Part shown: piece by piece, positions 23,374-36,007 of the stretch
Position numbering within the stretch: the first letter of the stretch is position 1
Layout: the number at the start of each line of letters is the position of its first letter
NCBI RefSeq assembly: GCF_022539665.2
Contig: NC_081331.1
Coordinates: 9,517,534 to 9,581,533, forward strand
Length of the DNA: 64,000 bases
Direction: 5' to 3'
Origin: Daphnia carinata
Lineage: Eukaryota; Arthropoda; Branchiopoda; Diplostraca; Daphniidae
Notes under the pieces: generated by a model
Databases searched by the model: none
The model's input: only the letters and a program-made list of their open reading frames with translations
Told to the model about the DNA's origin: nothing
Translations under genes and position numbers: made by a program

Positions 23374-24810
23374 TGAATATGAGAAGCATTCGATAGTGTG
23401 ACTTCACTTGAAAAAACAGTCGGTGCAAACCATGCGTCAGCAAGTTTGAAACGACGTTAACGTGGCGAATGTCAGAAGAGAAGTATGGAGATCCAAATGG
23501 AGCAGGTCGTGAATATGTGTTGAAATTCTACTGGATATACTAGCCCATTAAGACGCAATTTTAAACGAAAAAGCGCGATTCAAAAGATAACCGGTTCATA
23601 AACTATTGCAAGAACACACATACACACCTGTTCCGTCCGTTCAGCCATATTCGCTTACGTAGAAGCCACATCATGTCCGGGGGCCATGGAAATGAAACAA
23701 CGGACAGTATAGCTTTTCATGTGACTGCCGTGTACAACACTGACGTTGGGAGACAAATGAAAGCGAATTTCTGATTGGCAGCATTGATAAGATTACAACG
23801 GGAAGACAAGTCCTCCAGTTACCTATTTCCTCCTGCATTCACGCCGGACAGAAGAGAAGAGATGGCACAGCGATTATTAAACAGCTATTTATGTTAGAAT
23901 GCGATTCAATAATCACTTACCCGTATCAACTGGACGTACTCATCGTATTCGAAACTGCTGGGTATGTTCTGCATAACAGCTGACATCGGGAGAACCTGTA
24001 CGTATGAAAAGCTATGCAACAAACATGAAAAAGAAACGTTTAAACACGCTCTAGCCTACGCATTCATCGAGCATGAATCATTCACGTCAGTGACAATGTT
24101 CACATTAAAAACTCCACGTTGCATTTGAACAGTGATGGTATACATAGTTTAATTGAGAATACAGAGATGTTCAACACAATATGAAGGTGCCTCACCTGAA
24201 ACTTGTCACGTGAAAGGGTTGCAAACGATGGAGGTGAAAACCTATCCAAAATGGAAATAGCAGCATCGCTCATGGAGAACTGTAATGGTCGAACGGTTGG
24301 AGATCACTAAATTTGTGGTAACTGAAAGCTTGTCATAGGTAAGGATGGGTATTGCGTAACTTTTTCTGTTTTTAGGGTATGGGGACGATTTTTGGAGGTC
24401 ATAGGGAGAAAGAGAAAAAAAAATGACTAATAATTTGAGGGGGAAAAAATTTCTATTTCTATAAACAGCATGATCGAGGATGACAATCGCCAAATGCATT
24501 TAATAGCCACCAGATTTGATAAAAATATCCACATCCGATCAAGCAAAAAAGTGTTTTGTTTTGTGTTTGAATTCGTGACCTAATCCAGCTGACAGTGTTT
24601 AAGTCGAACAAAGAGAACGACCGTAACAGTTTAGTATGCTTGCCCAATAAAGAATATATTATGCCAGTACCAGTTTCTTCCCACATGTGCAGTAAAACAA
24701 AAAAATATTGAAATACATATGAATGATATTAATATGTGAGATTAGACATAAAAGGTTAAAAGTGAATGCTATTAATATGCTCGTTTTCGAGAACTCTTTG
24801 GAGATGAGGT
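23374..24810. other. spacer between protease B 3' end and protease A promoter
   Basis: AT-rich, with no supported gene. It should contain the 3' UTR of protease B near its right end. Short ORFs here show no motif. Confidence 0.45.
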
Positions 24811-26751
24811 TCAATAGCCGTTCAACAGTTTCGTCTGAGCTGTTGCAATCCAGTCCATGTAATTTGTGAGCCGTGTGTAAACACCGGGATAACTAGGATG
24901 AGCGCAACCTACACCCCAGCTGGTAATTCCAACTTGAACACCGTCGACGTAAATTGGACCGCCACTATCGCCCTATTAAATCACATATAACATTTGAAAG
25001 TCGAATTCTGCTTAGTAATTTGGACAAAAATGTTAGTTTTCTTGAGAATATAACCTGACAAGTGTCTTTTCCGATTGCTGGGGCACACAACATCGTGGTT
25101 TCATGGAATTTAAGTATGAAATTTGCATACGCTTCTGTGCAGGCTGCATTCGCTAGAATAGTGATGTTAGTCTTCAGTAGTAAATTTGAACCGACTCCAC
25201 CTTTGAGTGAACGAAGACACAGTTTATTGGATGTAAGAGCTAGTAACTAGACGTAAAAAATGTATCGATAAAACAGGATTTTGTTTTGTTTTTACCTGAA
25301 GAATTACGACCCCAACCAGCAACAACTGGTTGGTTTCGGTTGGTTTCTTCGTAGTTTTCGGTTTCGCAGTTGTTAGTTTTTTCGTAGTTGGTTTCTTCGT
25401 TGTCGGTTTTTTCGTTGTCGGTGTTTTCGTTGTAGTTGGCTCCGTCGTTGGTTCTGTCGGTGGTTCAGTTGGTGATTCTGTCGGTGTTTTCGTCGATGGA
25501 ATTTCAATTGATTGTTCTACGAGTGCTTCGTTTTTCGGAAGAGTGACGAAATCAACATCTGTAACGGCTTCATCCAAAGCAATCAAAGCGATGTCGTTCT
25601 CCTGTTGTGAACGTAACAATTAACAAACGTGGTGGTCCCAAAAACGACAGATAGCTTCTTTGGAAAGCGGAACATTTTTTAGCAAACAAAATTGTAAAAA
25701 TGTGTCTTAAAAATTATCGAGGTCTGGCTTATTAGTATAAAATTAATCATTATTAATCGTTTAAAAGTAGCCGATGCTTCTATTAATATTAACAGAAAAC
25801 TGATGAGCAATGTAGAGCCGCAAAAACATTCAACATTTGGTATTTATCTGCATTAACAAAATACTTGGTCTATAAGATGAAATTTTCATTTCAAAGACTT
25901 ACATACGTGGCGCCGTTGTAGTTTTCATGCATAATATAAGAAGACACCCTTCGAAAAACACTGCCCTCTACCCAACCGTTATACAACACCGTATTAAGAG
26001 TTACATAGAAAAATGAAACGTCGCCTGGACTAAACCTGAAAGAATAAAATAAAACACGTGAACGAAAACGTAAGTATTTTATAAAGTAGAATATACATAA
26101 GCAAATTTTTATTTAAAAATATAACTGAATAGCGACTAGTCTTGCCATTTAACCTTTCTAAACAATGAGCCGCTGTCAAAATAACGTTTGAGTTGATCAA
26201 AGTTCCACCGCACTTCCAATCAGATAAAAACAAATGAAGACCGGCCTGAAAAAGTTTCAAATAAAACAAATAAATAATTAGAGTTTATGAAACGCGTAAG
26301 GGCTGTAGAATATTTTGATAGGAGAAATACAAGTTTGCCACTGAAACTGAAAACCTCCCATAATCAAATGTGTAGTAGCTTACCAAATGAGGAAATTCAC
26401 CGGGGGAAGCGAGGGCTCCACCGACGATCGATATGTTGGGCGTTGAAGTTCCTTCAAATTCATTACAAACCATTATGGTTTCAAACGCGCATTGGGCTGC
26501 TTATTTCCTGTTACAATTATATTTAACTAACTGCCTTACTGTTGCCACTTTTGATGTCACGAAGTGAGCCCGAATGCACGAAACCGACCATGCACAATAA
26601 GCTTAAGGCCTATATATTTCAATGGAACACAGTTGGTTCATTTTGAAAAAATATGTAATACAACAAAATGAAAGATGTGCAAGAAACATTGGTTTTAAGC
26701 TAAAACAGTAAACTTAAATGGAATTCATATTACCGAAATAGCGAGATTCAT
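24811..26751 (-). pseudogene. protease B: trypsin-like protease with linker, one frameshift
   Basis: Exons are 26751..26734, 26609..26540, 26451..26384, 26245..26154, 26035..25903, 25601..25296, 25200..25055 and 24972..24811. Everything expected is present: signal peptide (ALSLLCMVGFVHS), NISIVGGALASPGEF, CGGTLINSNVILTAAHC (His), ENDIALIALDEAV (Asp), Asp at position 189 (GKDTCQ), [20 protein letters not shown] and PGVYTRL. Exon 6 is 306 nt, whereas the flanking phases need 3n+1. The break falls at the very end of the linker, where sequence matching RAFPDYANK of the sister genes is missing and the next block (VVAGWG) is out of frame by one. No intron donor is available in the linker to rescue it. 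It is either a very young pseudogene or a sequence error. Confidence 0.72.
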
Positions 26752-26837
26752 CGTGAAAACGTACTGCCTCCTCGGAAAACCGTAGCCGGGGTATCTGCAA
26801 AGCTCAGGTAAAGAGTGATTACCTCGCTCGGGCTTCG

Positions 26838-26849
26838 CTCTTTTTATTT
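26838..26849 (-). promoter_or_regulatory. TATA-like element of protease B
   Basis: On the minus strand this reads CAAATAAAAAGA, 87-98 bases before the start codon, at the position of the clear TATA box of protease A. Confidence 0.45.
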
Positions 26850-28104
26850 GAATTCGAGGGGCATTCAACAACGTTGTTTCGTGCAAACCTTGTCCCTTCC
26901 CCATCGTTTTCACTCATATGCCAGTCATAGCATATCCTGTAGCTGTGCAAATGCAACAATTGTTGTTTTTTTTGTTTTGTCTTTTTCGTGACTAAATTGT
27001 CCCAAAAACAAAAGGTGAATGCATTTTCAAATGCACCTTCTGCGTGAGATCATTGTTAAGGTGGGATAGAAACAGTGACCGAAGGTTTCGACTTCTCTGC
27101 ATCCGTCCACGTCAACGGTGAAACAGCTGCGTACCATGTGCAGGTGTGTGTCTCACAAACGAACGTAGCTTTTCGCCGGACTACAAGGAGGGAGGAGTCC
27201 GTTTCGTCCAAACATTTAGTTGTCCGAATTTTGTCGCACTTACGGGTGGCTCAATTGTCTTGGGTCGTTGATATGCGGCAGTCGCATTTAGACCGCTTTC
27301 CAGCCTCACCAAGTAACGTGTTTCCAAATGGCAAAGAAAATAAACTCAGTTAATGCATAAACTTTTAATGCCTGAAGTGTAGAAAGCAAATAGATAAATG
27401 AATCGCAATAGATGGACTGCCAGCAATCAATAAATAATCAATACATCCGTGCGAAAAATTATCAATGGGAAAAACCTAGGTCAAACTCGTAATTGTACAA
27501 TCTAACACTTCTTGCATTAAGGAGGCAACTCAGCCGGCATTCGTGATAACGGCCCGGATGAGCCCTGCGGGCTGTGGCATCATATAATAACGTATCCTAT
27601 CGTAACGCATGCCACGATCAACACGAATGTAAAGGACAAAATGCGAGTAAAGAGTAGACGGACTGTCGAGTTTTTCATTTACAATACGTGTATAATTACT
27701 GGATCAATCAACGCTTCGCTAGCGGCAATAAATAACTGTTGATGTTGCGCACCTGTGATATGGAATGATAGGCTCTGAGATATGCGTTTCGCGTTTCCGT
27801 TCCCTTAGTGGTTGTACTGTGGACCATTACTTGTCTATTTGGGTGTAGGTTTAATCCACTTGATTTCAAACACAGAAGTGGAAGAGTGTCAGTCGATCCA
27901 CTTGTTGGCCAATCCACCTCAACTTGCAGCCACCATCATGCTGATCGGAGAGGTTCTCATCAAAATGTCATTGCCTACTCATCAGTTTGGCCAATCTATT
28001 TGTCATGAGCTGGTTTGTTACATTACATACAACATGCTTAATGTACATAAAAAGGCAAGGAGGGCCTTTGAAAGAAGATCAGCTTTAAAGGTGAAAGCTG
28101 CACA
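26850..28104. other. spacer between protease C 3' end and protease B promoter
   Basis: No supported gene. A small GC hairpin (AGCCC TGC GGGCT, about 27559-27571) is visible. A plus-strand ORF at about 27812-28108 lacks any recognisable motif and was not called. Confidence 0.4.
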
Positions 28105-29953
28105 TTAGGGATATATTAGCGAAAGCCGATAGAATATTTGACCAGGATTGTCGGCTTGAGCGTTTGAAATCCAGTCAATGTAACCACTGACTCGTGTGTA
28201 AACATTGGCAAAACCAAGAATAGTGCAACCGTAGCCATAAGAGGTAATACCGACTTGAACACCGTCCACGTAAATCGGACCACCACTGTCACCCTGTCAA
28301 ATAAAAGCACATTTTGAATACCGTTGTCTTCATCTGAAATTCGATGAAAATGTTGTATGATTTCTTGAGAGAATAATAACCTGGCAATTGTTGATTCCCG
28401 ATCCGATGGCACACAACATTGTTGCGCTATCGAAAAGCGTTCCGTATTGAGCGGCGCAAACTGCACTCTCTAGAACAGTGACATTGGCCTTCCTTAATTT
28501 CGTTGGAAGGCTTTCGGCTTTTGAGTGAAATGAAGGGAAGAAACCGTTTGTTAGCAAAAGGGAAGAAACACTACTATTTTCGAATCTATTTCAGGAATTT
28601 AGGAAATTTTATACCAGAAGACGTTGTGCCAAATCCAGCAACGATGGCCGCTTTGCGGCTAGAATAAATGATGGCATTTGTTGCTAGCCTTTTTGTAGTA
28701 TTCAATTTTCTGGCTGCGTGTTTTTTTGTTGTTGTAGGTGTCTTGGTATTAGGCGTGGGTTCAGTTGGCACTACAACTAGTTCTTTTGTTAGTTCTTCCG
28801 TCAGAATTTGGGCTGGTTCTGCGGAAGCCTCGTTTCGGAGAAGGTTGACGTAATCGATAGTGGTAACGGCCTCATTCAAAACCAACAGAGCGATATCGTG
28901 TTCCTGTAATTAATATGAAGGTAAATAAATGTGGCGGTTCCATAAACAGAAAAAAGATTTGTAATTTTGCTATTTAACACAAAAGTTACCTGTGTTTGTC
29001 ACGAATAAAATAGCAATGCTTCGATTACAACAAGCGCCCAAATCACAGGAAATACCAATCTTGCCCTTGGCTTTTACCCCCATTAAGTAAAAGGCTTTGT
29101 GTTTAAGATAATTTTTTTTTTGTAAAGCCTTACGTTAGTGCTGCCATCGTAGCTCTCGTGCATAACAAAGAACGACACTCCTCTAGTAATGGAGCCCCTT
29201 CCTTTCCCGTCCATCGACAACGTGTTCAGGTGCACGGTGAAATCGAGAACATTGTAAGGAGCAAAACTGAAATTGGAAAACAAACAGATTCACGTAAATG
29301 TGTCCGATAGGCTAGGAATAATGCGGCATGAATTCCAGTTTAATTCATTGTAGGAATATTGCCTTAAATTGGATAGTAAAGCGTCTTTGTCATTTTACCT
29401 GTATAAACAATGAGCCGCTGTCAAGATATGGTATTCTCCAATCAAAGTTCCACAGCACAATTTTCCATTCAAATCCAAGCGGGCCTGACAAAAAAGATAC
29501 CGCTAGTAGTATATTAGAAAGAATAATATCATTCTGCCATTGTAACAAAGACCTTGTTGTTAAATAAGGAATTCGAATGATAATGGTTTTGAGCTTACCA
29601 AGTGAGGAAATTCACCAGCGCGAACGAGAGTTCCCCGGATAATGGATGTGTTCAGCTTGGAAGTCCCTTTTCAGTTCATCACAAAATATTATTGTTTCAA
29701 ACGTACTTTGTGATGCTTTATCTCGATTACGATTACATTGAAATAAATGGCTTACCTCTGCCTTTTGTTATCTCATCGAGTGTGTGTGGATGCCCTGAAC
29801 CAGCCACCCACGAAAGGCTCAATGCCTATTCCATCAAACAAAGTTAAATTCGTTTTTTAATATTAATCATAACAATATAAAACATTAGAGACACCACCAG
29901 CTTTAGCTTAAGTAGAAAAGGGAAATGTGTGTTACCCAAATAACGAGGCTCAT
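28105..29953 (-). CDS. protease C: chymotrypsin-fold serine protease with linker, 329 aa, frame intact
   Basis: Exons are 29953..29936, 29825..29756, 29666..29599, 29484..29399, 29266..29134, 28903..28615, 28517..28381 and 28293..28105 (TAA). All phases match, giving 329 aa. The signal peptide is MSLVIWALSLSWVAGSG. The activation site reads NTSIIRGT where family members have IVGG. Catalytic His is in ILTAAHC, Asp in EHDIALL, and Ser in [11 protein letters not shown]. The inter-barrel insert is the shortest of the family (about 48 residues, PTEPTPNTKTPTTTKK core) and is followed by AAIVAGFGTTSS. In the specificity pocket the residue six before Ser is Asn (INNCQGDS), not Asp, and the usual PG before VYTRV is AN. 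The protein should be secreted and folded; the unusual activation and pocket residues make normal tryptic activity doubtful. It is the only array member with open frame plus full triad. Confidence 0.85.
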
Positions 29954-31492
29954 TGTAAAACAAATCTATAGGCAAGTAACGTGTTAAAACGTTAGCTTTT
30001 TTAAAGAATTTGTATACGATAGGAATCCAATTGCCTCTTCTCAACAAGCTTTGGCAGCCTTCTGTCATTGCTGGCAAACTGGACGAGCCGCCCCCGTGCA
30101 TCGTCAATTTTGAATTCACATAAGTGTGACTAAATACAAGGAAAATGAAACCAAGGTGAGGTACGACTCACGCAGATCGGGAACATGTGCTGATATCCTA
30201 TTGGGTATTCTAGAAATACAACATGTAGGCTACATATGTATGCAAAAAAAAAAAAAAAACGTGTGAAAGGTAGCTTACAAAACGCTAACAGCTGCAACAC
30301 TACGGTGAATTGAAAGTGTGCACATCTGCATCGCTATCAGTCAGGCCGGTCGCTTTCCTTATAACCTAGATGACAAACCGTAGCTGGAAGCTAGGCAATG
30401 GAACATTTTGTGTACTCTGAAAGCGAAGTTTTAAGAAACGGTGAATGGAGGCTATCGACAGTGTTGAAGGAAAAGAATAATAACAAGTACTACCCAAGCA
30501 CGCCGTTTTCCAAGTTTCATTGCCCATGCAAGTTAAATGAAGCGAATCCATCAGTCATAACAATTGTCAATTAAGATTAAAATCAGGGAGTCAATTAAAT
30601 CTAGTTAAAAAAAACTGTGAAATTGAATAATTTTAGAGGGGTATCTCCAAATACCTAAACTATCAGTCTGCAAATACATTGATTGAGTACTAGACACTTA
30701 AACGATGATAGTAAATTTCCATACTTGAACGACTTAATTTCGCACGCCAACCATTGTTCTTCTGAAATTTTTCGCGAAGAATCACACAAACGAACGTCAG
30801 ATCAAAACAAAAAGTTCACGCTGAGGAAAATGTTAACACAAACAATAAATGCACGGTGCGATTCGTGATGGTTTTCAACTAGGAACGATTTAGACAGGTG
30901 CGCAACTGTTGCGTCTGACATGGTCAAGGAGAAACAAAGGAATAAATGGTAGCAGAGTTGCATAAAGAATTGCCCGGCTTTTCTTTCTTAAGAAAAAAAA
31001 AGGGGAAGGGCAATCTAACAAGAAAAGGTAATAAAAAGGGTAGTGGCAACCTTTTTCCTTTCTTTTCTTTTTTCTGTGGGAGTGGCATGTTGAAAACACG
31101 TGAACAATAGTTCCTTTTGGACTTTGTTAAAAACATTAGGTTGGGTAAAAAACGGCGTATTTCAACTACGCTACGACTAATAAAGCAAATTCGGATTTTG
31201 TTTAAAGTTGGATTAGTTGCTGAGACTGACAAAGTCTTAATAAGGAGAATATATGCACATCAACAGTTTTATGCTTGGTCAGTAAACAATTTATTTTGTC
31301 AATAAAATGGGATTTTTTTTTCTCACGCATGCGTATTCAAACTAAGTACTATAATATGCATTTAAGGTACATTGTAGAAAGATGCTAAATGCAGATGAAA
31401 GGATAAACGGGTTTTCGTTTAAAACAAGTTCAGTCGTAACGGCGAAAGTTGCACACCGTAGGGATGTCCGAAAATAGGCTATTTGTTTATAT
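29954..31492. other. spacer between protease D 3' end and protease C promoter
   Basis: No supported gene. A TTTAAAAAAG-like stretch near 29998-30008 could be the core promoter of C on the minus strand. The block at about 30970-31080 (AG-rich, ending GTGGCAACC) is a diverged match to sequence upstream of D (34910-34970) and G (45510-45570), so it belongs to the duplicated unit. Confidence 0.4.
31290..31295 (-). terminator. candidate poly(A) signal of protease D
   Basis: AATAAA on the minus strand about 200 bases past the degenerate last exon. Equivalent signals lie in the same surrounding sequence downstream of G and H. Confidence 0.4.
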
Positions 31493-33703
31493 TCACTGTG
31501 TGGTTTTAATCAGCTGACGTAACGTCTGACTCGTGTATAAACACCACACAGGTGGAATACACAATCTGCCAAAGGAGGTGGTACCGACTTGAACGCCGTC
31601 AACGTAAATCGGACCGCCACTGTCACCCTATAAAATCAAATTTAAATTTAAATGTCGTTGTCTGCATGGCAAACTCGATAGTGATTTGTTAATTTTTCTT
31701 GAGACGGTAACCTGGCAGGCGTCTCTCCCGTCTGCGGAGGCACACAACATAGCAGTGTTGTTGAACCTCGATCAGTATTCACTAGTGCAAACTGCATTAT
31801 TTGAACAATGACGTCGGCCTTCAGCAATACGTCTGACCAGCTTCCTTCTATTGTGCCAACGAAAGAAGAAATCGCTTCATTAGGACAATAAAAATAACAA
31901 ATACATTTGCAGCAATTTTGTTAACGGAATAGAGAATGTTTAACCCGAACAGGTTGCTCCCCATCCAGCGATGACGGCCGGTTTCTTGGCGTATAAAACT
32001 GTTTCTTTGGAGGTTTTGTTGTCGTCTTCATATATTCGCCGTTGTCTTTTTGGTGGTTGTCGGTTTTTTTTTGTGGTAGTCGGTTTTTTTGGTGGTCGTC
32101 GGTTTCTTGGTGGTCGTCGGTTTCTTGGTGGTCGTCGGTTTTTTGGTGGTTGTCGGTTTTTTAGTGGTCGTCGGTTGTTTTGTAGTAGTGGGTTTTTTGG
32201 TAGTAGTAGGTTTTGTGGTAGTTGTGGGTTCCGTTGTGGGTTCCGTTGGCGGTTCTGTTGGCGGTTCCGTTGCCGTTTCCGTAGGTGCATCCGTTTGCGG
32301 CTCTGTAGGTGCATCGGTAGGCGCATCCGTAATAGGCTCCGCTGTTGGCTGATCTGTTGTTGCGTCGTCCGTCGGAAGAGTGGTAAATGGGATATTCTTC
32401 ACCGGTTCTCTCAACACTAGTAATGCGATGTCATTCGTCTACAATTAACGGGAGGGTTAAAGAACACCATAGTCCCTTTCAAACAGATAATGAGCAGATC
32501 ACTTGGAAGTCGAAAATATCTTTCACGAATAGAATTATCAAACTAATCGTTAACGTTTCTAATTGCATCCTATAGTGGAAAATATTTTCATTTTCTATCG
32601 CAAACAGGTCAGCGTGCTTCTAGTACTACTAAACAGTATACAAAAGAAATTCAGTGTCGCATTTCTAATTCTGCGCTTAGCTTTAAAGTATCATTAAAAA
32701 TAGGAATAGCTTTTCTTTGTAAACGCTTACTTTAGTTGCATTGTCGTAAGCTTCGTGAATAATAACGGATGATACTCCTGTTGTAACGGAACCGTCTCCT
32801 CCACCGGAAATTGACAACGTGTTAAGATACACAACGAAGTTGGTAGGATCGGTGTTACTGAAATCAAGATGAATCCACGCGAAAGGGAACGGACGGTCCG
32901 AAAAAATAAAAGCATACATTAGAAATTGAAGTTGTTGCTGGAATAGTTCGTTAATATAGATTGTAAAGCGTCATCATCGGTTTACCCAAAAACACAATGA
33001 GCCGCTGTCACGATATGTAGGCTATTTCTCCAATCAAAGTTCCACCACACAAAGATCCACTCAAACTCAAACGGGCCTGAAAACGAAAAAAATACATAAA
33101 TAAATAAAAAATTACACGACGGTGTACCGTATGGAAAAAAATATTAACATTTAACTGATTAAAACAGAAAACTGTCATCAAAATAATTCATTTGCATTGC
33201 AGGTTATTAGCTTACCAAGTTAGGAAATTCACCGGCGTTAGCGGGATTACCACCGACAATGGAAATAGTTGGCACGCCAGTCCCTGCAGTCCAACGAAAA
33301 TCATTGTGGATTAAAAGAAATCAGGATTTCTTGCCAAAACAAAAATTTTGGGCTTTTTTGAACGTTTCTACTTGATATAAAATAAAAAGAAAACAAAAAA
33401 AAACGAACCAAAAACAAAAACAAATTTGAATAAAAAAAAAAGGATTGCAGCAATTCTGAACCGATTCTACGTATTTGGATTGATATCAAATTTAAACAAA
33501 ACACAAAGGTTCTTACTATTGCCGGTACGGGGTGTGTGAGGATGCACGAAACCAACCAGCCAAATTAAGCCTAAAGCCTGTTCCGTTCAAACAGAGTTAA
33601 GTTCACTTTCAATTTACCACCACAGGCGAAAAAAAGAAGACAACATCCATTCTAGCTTAAAATAATAAAACGAAAATTGTTTTACCCAAGTGGTGAGACT
33701 CAT
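31493..33703 (-). pseudogene. protease D: linker-bearing serine protease, multiple disabling lesions
   Basis: Exons are 33703..33686, 33577..33517, 33283..33216, 33076..32986, 32857..32731, 32438..31945, 31847..31712 and 31627..31493. The signal peptide (ALGLIWLVGFVHPH) and TISIVGGNPANAGEF are intact. Exon 4 is 91 nt instead of the 86 of C and G: five extra bases before the His motif shift the frame and create a TGA. The linker (TEPPTEPP, then many KKPTTT units) has wrong exon length (494 nt, 3n+2) and changes frame before KKPAVIAGWG. Exon 7 is shifted and has a stop in the expected frame. The last exon starts normally ([15 protein letters not shown]) but runs into unrelated residues. D and G are each other's closest relatives in both exons and flanks. 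Confidence 0.82.
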
Positions 33704-33804
33704 TGTGAAGAATGTACAGCAGATCAGAGGAGAGTCACCAGTATCTCGAAAGCACAGCTAGACAGCGATGGCGATCGACGAATGATCATCGTGTTCCAGC
33801 GTCT

Positions 33805-33818
33805 CCTTTTTTTTATTT
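33805..33818 (-). promoter_or_regulatory. TATA-like element of protease D
   Basis: On the minus strand this reads an AAATAAAAAA-type tract followed by GGAGACGCT, matching the corresponding place upstream of G. It sits about 100 bases before the start codon. Confidence 0.4.
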
Positions 33819-35510
33819 CAACTGCGTTTGTCCCACAAATTTTGGCAGCTTTCCATCTTTACTGAAAAACAGATCGGTTTGCCCACGCATTTGAAAAGTT
33901 TGAATCCAGATAAATGTGACTAACAGAAATGAATTTTAAAAACATGGAGGTGGGAATCACTCGTGGAGCGCACATGTGTCTCGCTCCTGTAAGTTTGGCC
34001 ACCTTCGCTGACGTAAATGTCATACAGTATCCAGGAGCTACATAAGTGCATTGGTCGAAATTTCATTGCACTTTTATTGGTTTAGTTATACTGTATCGGG
34101 GGTCCACGCACGTCGTGCCTTTATTGCTTTCCAGTTTCAACAGATAATTCGTATCTGAAACGGAAAACAAGGTAGGCCTAAATGGAACTAATTACAATAA
34201 TTCTACAACTTTACAGACATAAGATATGAATCAATTGCAGTAAACAGGACAAGCTTTCAATATACATTATGAAATGTAGCTACGTGAAAAAATCCCAGGT
34301 GAAGTCAAACATCATGTACACAAGTTAAATACACGATGGGCTAGACTGCCTGAATTTGTAGCTAATTTAAAATTTAATTTAAAGGTAATGTAATATACCT
34401 TAAATTTGAGACAAATCAAAGTGTTAATAAACAGTCTATTGCTCAGCACGATCTTCCATTAAGGTCATCCATTGGGCAAGGCTGTCCAGTATCCGTGAAA
34501 AGAACACGGACAGGCCCTGGACATGCTGGGATAGGGCTTAGAAATGATGACGTGTACACATGCTTTCAGCGTTAAAGGAAAAATTGCAAATAAACAAAGA
34601 ATTGCCTAGTGAAAGATTTATTAATATGACATACATTTTCATTTCTGAATGCAACACTAAAATGAACGGTTTGTACAAAGAGAATATTGGTCTAATATTG
34701 GTTCAACACAGAAGAATTCACGTTGAGCTTAAAGGAAATAAACGCAGAACTGAAACAGGGGTCGATTCATGATCACGTTGAAACAAAACAAAAAAAAAAG
34801 ATGGGATGGTTGAGAAACGGTTGCGTAGGCCTACTACATGCTCAACGGTAATGATGGAACTGAAGGACAGAAGTATTACTTGTAACAATTTGGCCCGGTA
34901 TTACTTTGGTCAGAGAAAGAGGAGGAAAGGCCATCTAAATAGTAAGGAAGAAGCAGGGAAGTGGTAGCCTTTCTTCTTTTTTTTTGTTTTCTTCACTTTA
35001 CAAGTTGCAAATTACGTCAAAAGACAATTAATTATTAATTATTTCTGACGACCTTGGGCGAAGGAATCTTAAAGTTAATTACGTTTCCATATTGCATTAA
35101 CTTAGACCTGTCCACGCTTTTTTGTATGGAATAGCGTTGCAGTGGGTTCCCTGTGATTATTTTTATCAAAGTTACGACACACATTACTGTTCCAATTAAA
35201 GAATTTGAAAAACATTCACGGGTGTATGTAAATGGCTGCGACACAGGTCTGGAACACTATTTGTCCACACGTACACCACCTGCATACTTATGAACCAGTA
35301 AATGGCCAGTAACATACTGTAGTTCCGTTTAGTCAGCCATACTCAACGCAGAGGAAAGATGGTTGCTTCATTAGCGGATGATGAGTACTAGTAACACTGT
35401 GCTGATGCAAATTTGAAATGTGCTACAATAGAGGAGGGGGTAGGGGAGAGGCAGGGGAAGAGGCCGTAATCGTAAGAGACAAACACACCGTCAGCTTTAT
35501 GGTTGATCAG
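33819..35510. repeat. upstream part of the D duplication unit
   Basis: Much of this stretch is similar to 44690..46080 upstream of protease G. Shared blocks include the CAACTGCGTTTGTCCCAC promoter-proximal sequence, GTTCAACACAGAA, AGAGAAAGAGGAGGAAAGG, and the segment ending ATGGCTGCGACACAGGTC. It therefore represents the flank of a tandem segmental duplication. The right end is cut by the retrotransposon. No gene is supported; short ORFs on the plus strand recur only because the DNA is duplicated. Confidence 0.6.
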
Positions 35511-36007
35511 TGTTCCTATGGATGTGGAACCAGTAAAATAGATTGCTAGACAGCTCTCTCTCTCTCTCTTGCCATAGAGTTTATTTTAGACTGATGAATG
35601 ATGAGTGATGAACGGTGAGAGTATATAGAATATGACGATGTACATGAGACGCGTGTGGTACCTGAGAAGGATCAGCATGGTTAGGAACAATAGGGGAAAA
35701 AGACAGTAAAGTATAAGTCTACCTGAGAAACCAGAAAGCTTATCGGGTAATTTGTTTAACACACACACACACATGCACCGAGCATACAATACAGATAGCT
35801 GAGACCTGCTAGGCTTCGAGAAAGATGGGAAAAGAGTAAAGGGAGTCGCACTCACGACAGTGAAATTCTCCAGAAAGAGCAGAGTTACCTAAACTAACGC
35901 AACATGGTCGAATAACAGACGACATTAATAAAGATGAAAGGAGGGGAATAACGACAGGAGGGGTAGGCGTAGGTGCCAGATTAAATTATTGCGATTTCGC
36001 GGAAACA
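35511..36007 (-). repeat. 3' LTR of the BEL/Pao element
   Basis: 497 bp, and the copy at 41627..42123 has the same length. I found two substitutions between them (ACCTGAG versus ATCTGAG, and CGACAGTG versus CGACAGAG), about 0.4%. Internal features are a short CT microsatellite and an AC run. The gag-pol frame runs into this LTR and stops at 35986. Confidence 0.93.

Noticed and set aside
27559-27571. GC hairpin as possible structured RNA
   Set aside because: Only a five-pair stem; too short to support an RNA gene call without conservation data.
27812-28108. 98-codon plus-strand ORF between proteases B and C
   Set aside because: It has some hydrophobic character but no motif, splice partners or promoter signal that I can see, so it was not called as a gene.
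34560-34772. Plus-strand ORF similar to one at 45132-45380
   Set aside because: Similarity reflects the D/G segmental duplication of non-coding DNA; frames are not maintained through the indels and no start context is shared.
35586-35855. 89-codon ORF present in both LTRs
   Set aside because: It is repeated only because the LTRs are; it has no coding signature and overlaps the regulatory part of the LTR.
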